A stretch of DNA of 64,000 nucleotides from Cardiocondyla obscurior (taxonomy: Eukaryota; Arthropoda; Insecta; Hymenoptera; Formicidae): NCBI RefSeq assembly GCF_019399895.1, contig NC_091880.1, positions 3,844,001 through 3,908,000 on the forward strand, written 5' to 3'. Under the pieces are notes generated by a model, which was not told the origin of the DNA, did no database searches, and worked only from the letters and a program-made list of their open reading frames with translations. Positions within the stretch are counted from its first letter, which is position 1; every line of letters begins with the position of its first letter. Below are positions 62,201 to 64,000 of the stretch, in pieces. The position numbers and the translations under genes were made by a program.

Positions 62201-62672
62201 AGAAAGTAGATAATTATTATTTAACAAAGATGAGACAAATGTCATTACGAATAATGCAGACAAGTCTGGTTAAAATAAAGAATTATTTCATGAAAAATTC
62301 TGACCCGACATTTACACGATTGTTGAAAGCTCAGCGAGGTTTTTTTTAATGACACCCGGCGCATGAATCACAGATAAGAGTCGCAACGCGCAATCGATAT
62401 TGGCTTTTCTTCCTAAGGAAATTAGATCAACGAGCTCGGTATAAAAATACGAACGAAACGGTCGACTTGGAGACGTGACGGATGTCAATGCGCGAATGGA
62501 ATATTTCACTGCAGCGGTGCTAGTTGCGTAATCGGGGACTGTAATTAAGGAGACGAAGAAAATGGGAGTAAGAAAAAGAAGGAGAAAAGAGACATAAAAA
62601 AAAAAAGAAAGAAGTGCACAGCGTAGCGCACTTCGTCAAATATAAATCACCGCGATGGGAAAAATCACTTAC
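56204..62672. other. Noncoding stretch; possible intron of the candidate gene at 62.7 kb
   Basis: AT-rich parts alternate with CpG-rich islands (56400-56960, 57780-58140, 59060-59750, 60900-61210). A minus-strand donor-like AGAG then GTGAGC occurs at about 60018. No exon that continues the candidate signal-peptide exon could be identified. The 170-codon frame at 57626-58138 (minus) begins plausibly but dissolves into low complexity and resembles no family I know. Confidence 0.45.
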
Positions 62673-62738
62673 CGCAAACATGTAAATTAACAGCGTAACG
62701 AAGAAACAGTGCCTCGTAAAAAGTGGACGAGCGCTCAT
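62673..62738 (-). CDS. Candidate first coding exon of a secreted or membrane protein
   Basis: On the minus strand CTTTAA is followed by ATGAGCGCTCG; the TAA directly before the ATG is in frame, which fixes the start. Twenty-two codons follow, with a basic N-region (Arg4, Arg9, His10), a hydrophobic core FFVTLLIYMFA and a small residue at the end, as in a signal peptide or signal anchor. They are followed in phase 0 by a perfect GCG then GTAAGT donor at 62672. Upstream lies purine-rich 5' UTR-like DNA (GCGAGAGAAAGAGAGCGAGAG). No second exon was found, so the product is unknown. Genes with such a tiny signal-peptide exon often have a very large first intron. A chance ORF of 72 codons ending in low complexity covers the same start if unspliced. 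Confidence 0.35.
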
Positions 62739-64000
62739 TTAAAGCTCACTCTCGCTCTCTTTCTCTCGCGCGGATAAACGCTAAGTAGCGTTTGTTCGCA
62801 TGATCGATGTTGGAGATCATTAAATCGCAATTGTGAATAAAGTCGTTCGGGAGCGGCAGGTAGAAGCCTTCGATCGTAATTATCTATTTCTGTTTATATA
62901 AATCACCGGGGATCAATTAATGCAGGGAGAAAAAAAATTGGGGGGGAGGCGGGAGGGGAATGCGGCGAAGATAGAGCGAGCGGACTAGCGAGAGAGCGAC
63001 AGCATGCGTCGTTTTATAATACGAGTAGGGACGACCCGCGATCTTAAATCAACGTCCTTTTCCCTCAGCCGAAGATAAATCTTGCCGCAGCTTGGCACAG
63101 CTTAATAAATATATGATTGTGTGTAGAAACGAAGCATTTTGTCGATCGCCAGGGTTACATTTACGATCGGCGATCGCGTCATCGATATTAGCTGTTAAAC
63201 GTTTCGATTTAATGCCAGTAAAAGAGAAATTAATAAACGACCACGAGCACAGGGCGATTTATGCCCCGGCCACCGATTCAGATTCTAATTGAACCGTATT
63301 TATAACACAATACACGCGAATAAAATCGAGAAAAAAAAAAATTGCCACAGTAATTGTATTATATTTAGTAACATTAAATTTTAAGAAAAAAGAACGGAAG
63401 TACTTGCGTATCCACAAAATCGAAACTGTTAAATATAAACTATAAAGACGGGTACTTGGCAATTTTTTATTTTTTATTAATTTTTTTCTTTTGCAAAGAT
63501 ATCTTTCTGCAATTATTTAGCTTACATTTGGGTTGCTTTATCGTCGTCCGATTTCTCCAAGCTGCCTTCTCCCTCTCAGCTGCCTTCCACTTCTCGAGCT
63601 CCATCGTTGTGCACGAACAAACACGCATCATTGCGCCGGCACACACACAGAGAGAGACACAGATGGACACACGAATACGCGGTTAACTACTCGTCGCGAA
63701 AATCGCGCAATCCTATCATCGACACGCCCGAAATTAACCGTACGCAATTCCTAATCCCGCAGAAATCGCCGGAAAGAATACTAGTAAGTCGCGCCGTGGT
63801 TTTCCGTAAACTTAAATAATTCGCGACCGGCGACGGTCAATCGCCACACGCCGGTTAAAACAAGTCGGGTCTTCAAGTCCAGCTCGAAGCGCGTCTTATC
63901 TGCGTCGCGTCGTTCCCTCAACCGTCGATGCAGTCGCGAAGCATTCGTCGACCGATTTATTGCGAGAAATAATTACCTCACCGTATGTATCACGACGCCG
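62739..64000. other. Window end: noncoding DNA, possible 5' flank of the candidate exon
   Basis: The stretch includes GA-rich DNA next to the candidate exon, a G-rich tract at 62940-62959, an AT-rich part at 63290-63500 and a CA/GA-repeat segment (ACACACACAGAGAGAGACAC) near 63641-63660. No gene is recognised. Confidence 0.5.

Overview
The window looks like a piece of an insect chromosome, most likely hymenopteran (ant-, bee- or wasp-like). The evidence is one very large split gene of an animal-specific transcription-factor family, GT-AG introns, CpG-rich DNA mixed with long A/T homopolymers, and no bacterial-style gene packing. The species cannot be read from the sequence.

Region 1 (1-11509, minus strand) is the only gene identified with confidence: zfh2, the insect member of the ZFHX3/ZFHX4 family. 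Three coding exons join in frame (11319-8199, 5678-2818, 2440-1) into about 2,807 residues with roughly 21 C2H2-type zinc fingers and three homeodomains. The reading frame is still open at position 1, so the C-terminus lies outside the window. Two introns (377 bp and 2,520 bp) separate the exons. The larger one holds a CpG-rich core with a possible internal first exon and a possible small cassette exon. A 190-nt 5' UTR segment (11320-11509) carries a start-stop upstream AUG.

Region 2 (11510-about 15650) is the upstream flank or first intron of zfh2. It contains a 39-bp tandem and inverted repeat rich in homeodomain-type TAATTA cores, a CpG-rich candidate promoter, a G-quadruplex-type run, and a set of at least four small, well-bounded plus-strand exons (14039-15028, possibly to 15643). 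Together these look like a spliced noncoding transcript antisense or divergent to zfh2. Two of its exons end in the same duplicated block of about 52 nt, directly before their splice donors.

Region 3 (about 15.6-62.6 kb) has no recognisable protein-coding gene. It is typical of the gene-poor flank or giant 5' intron of a developmental regulator: CpG-rich blocks alternating with AT-rich blocks, GA-repeat tracts, G-rich tracts, microsatellites and a few short tandem duplications. Around 49.6-52 kb there is a cluster of promoter-like signals: a minus-strand splice donor, a tandem duplication of about 115-135 bp and a CpG-rich block. These could be a distal zfh2 5' exon and promoter.

Region 4 (about 62.6-63 kb, minus strand) has a short candidate first coding exon: an in-frame stop, then ATG, then a 22-residue signal-peptide-like sequence, then a perfect GTAAGT donor. 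It may be the start of a second, secreted or membrane protein gene whose other exons were not found.

No tRNA, rRNA, CRISPR array or intact transposable element was recognised. Most ORFs of 60-230 codons outside zfh2 look like chance open frames in CpG-rich DNA.
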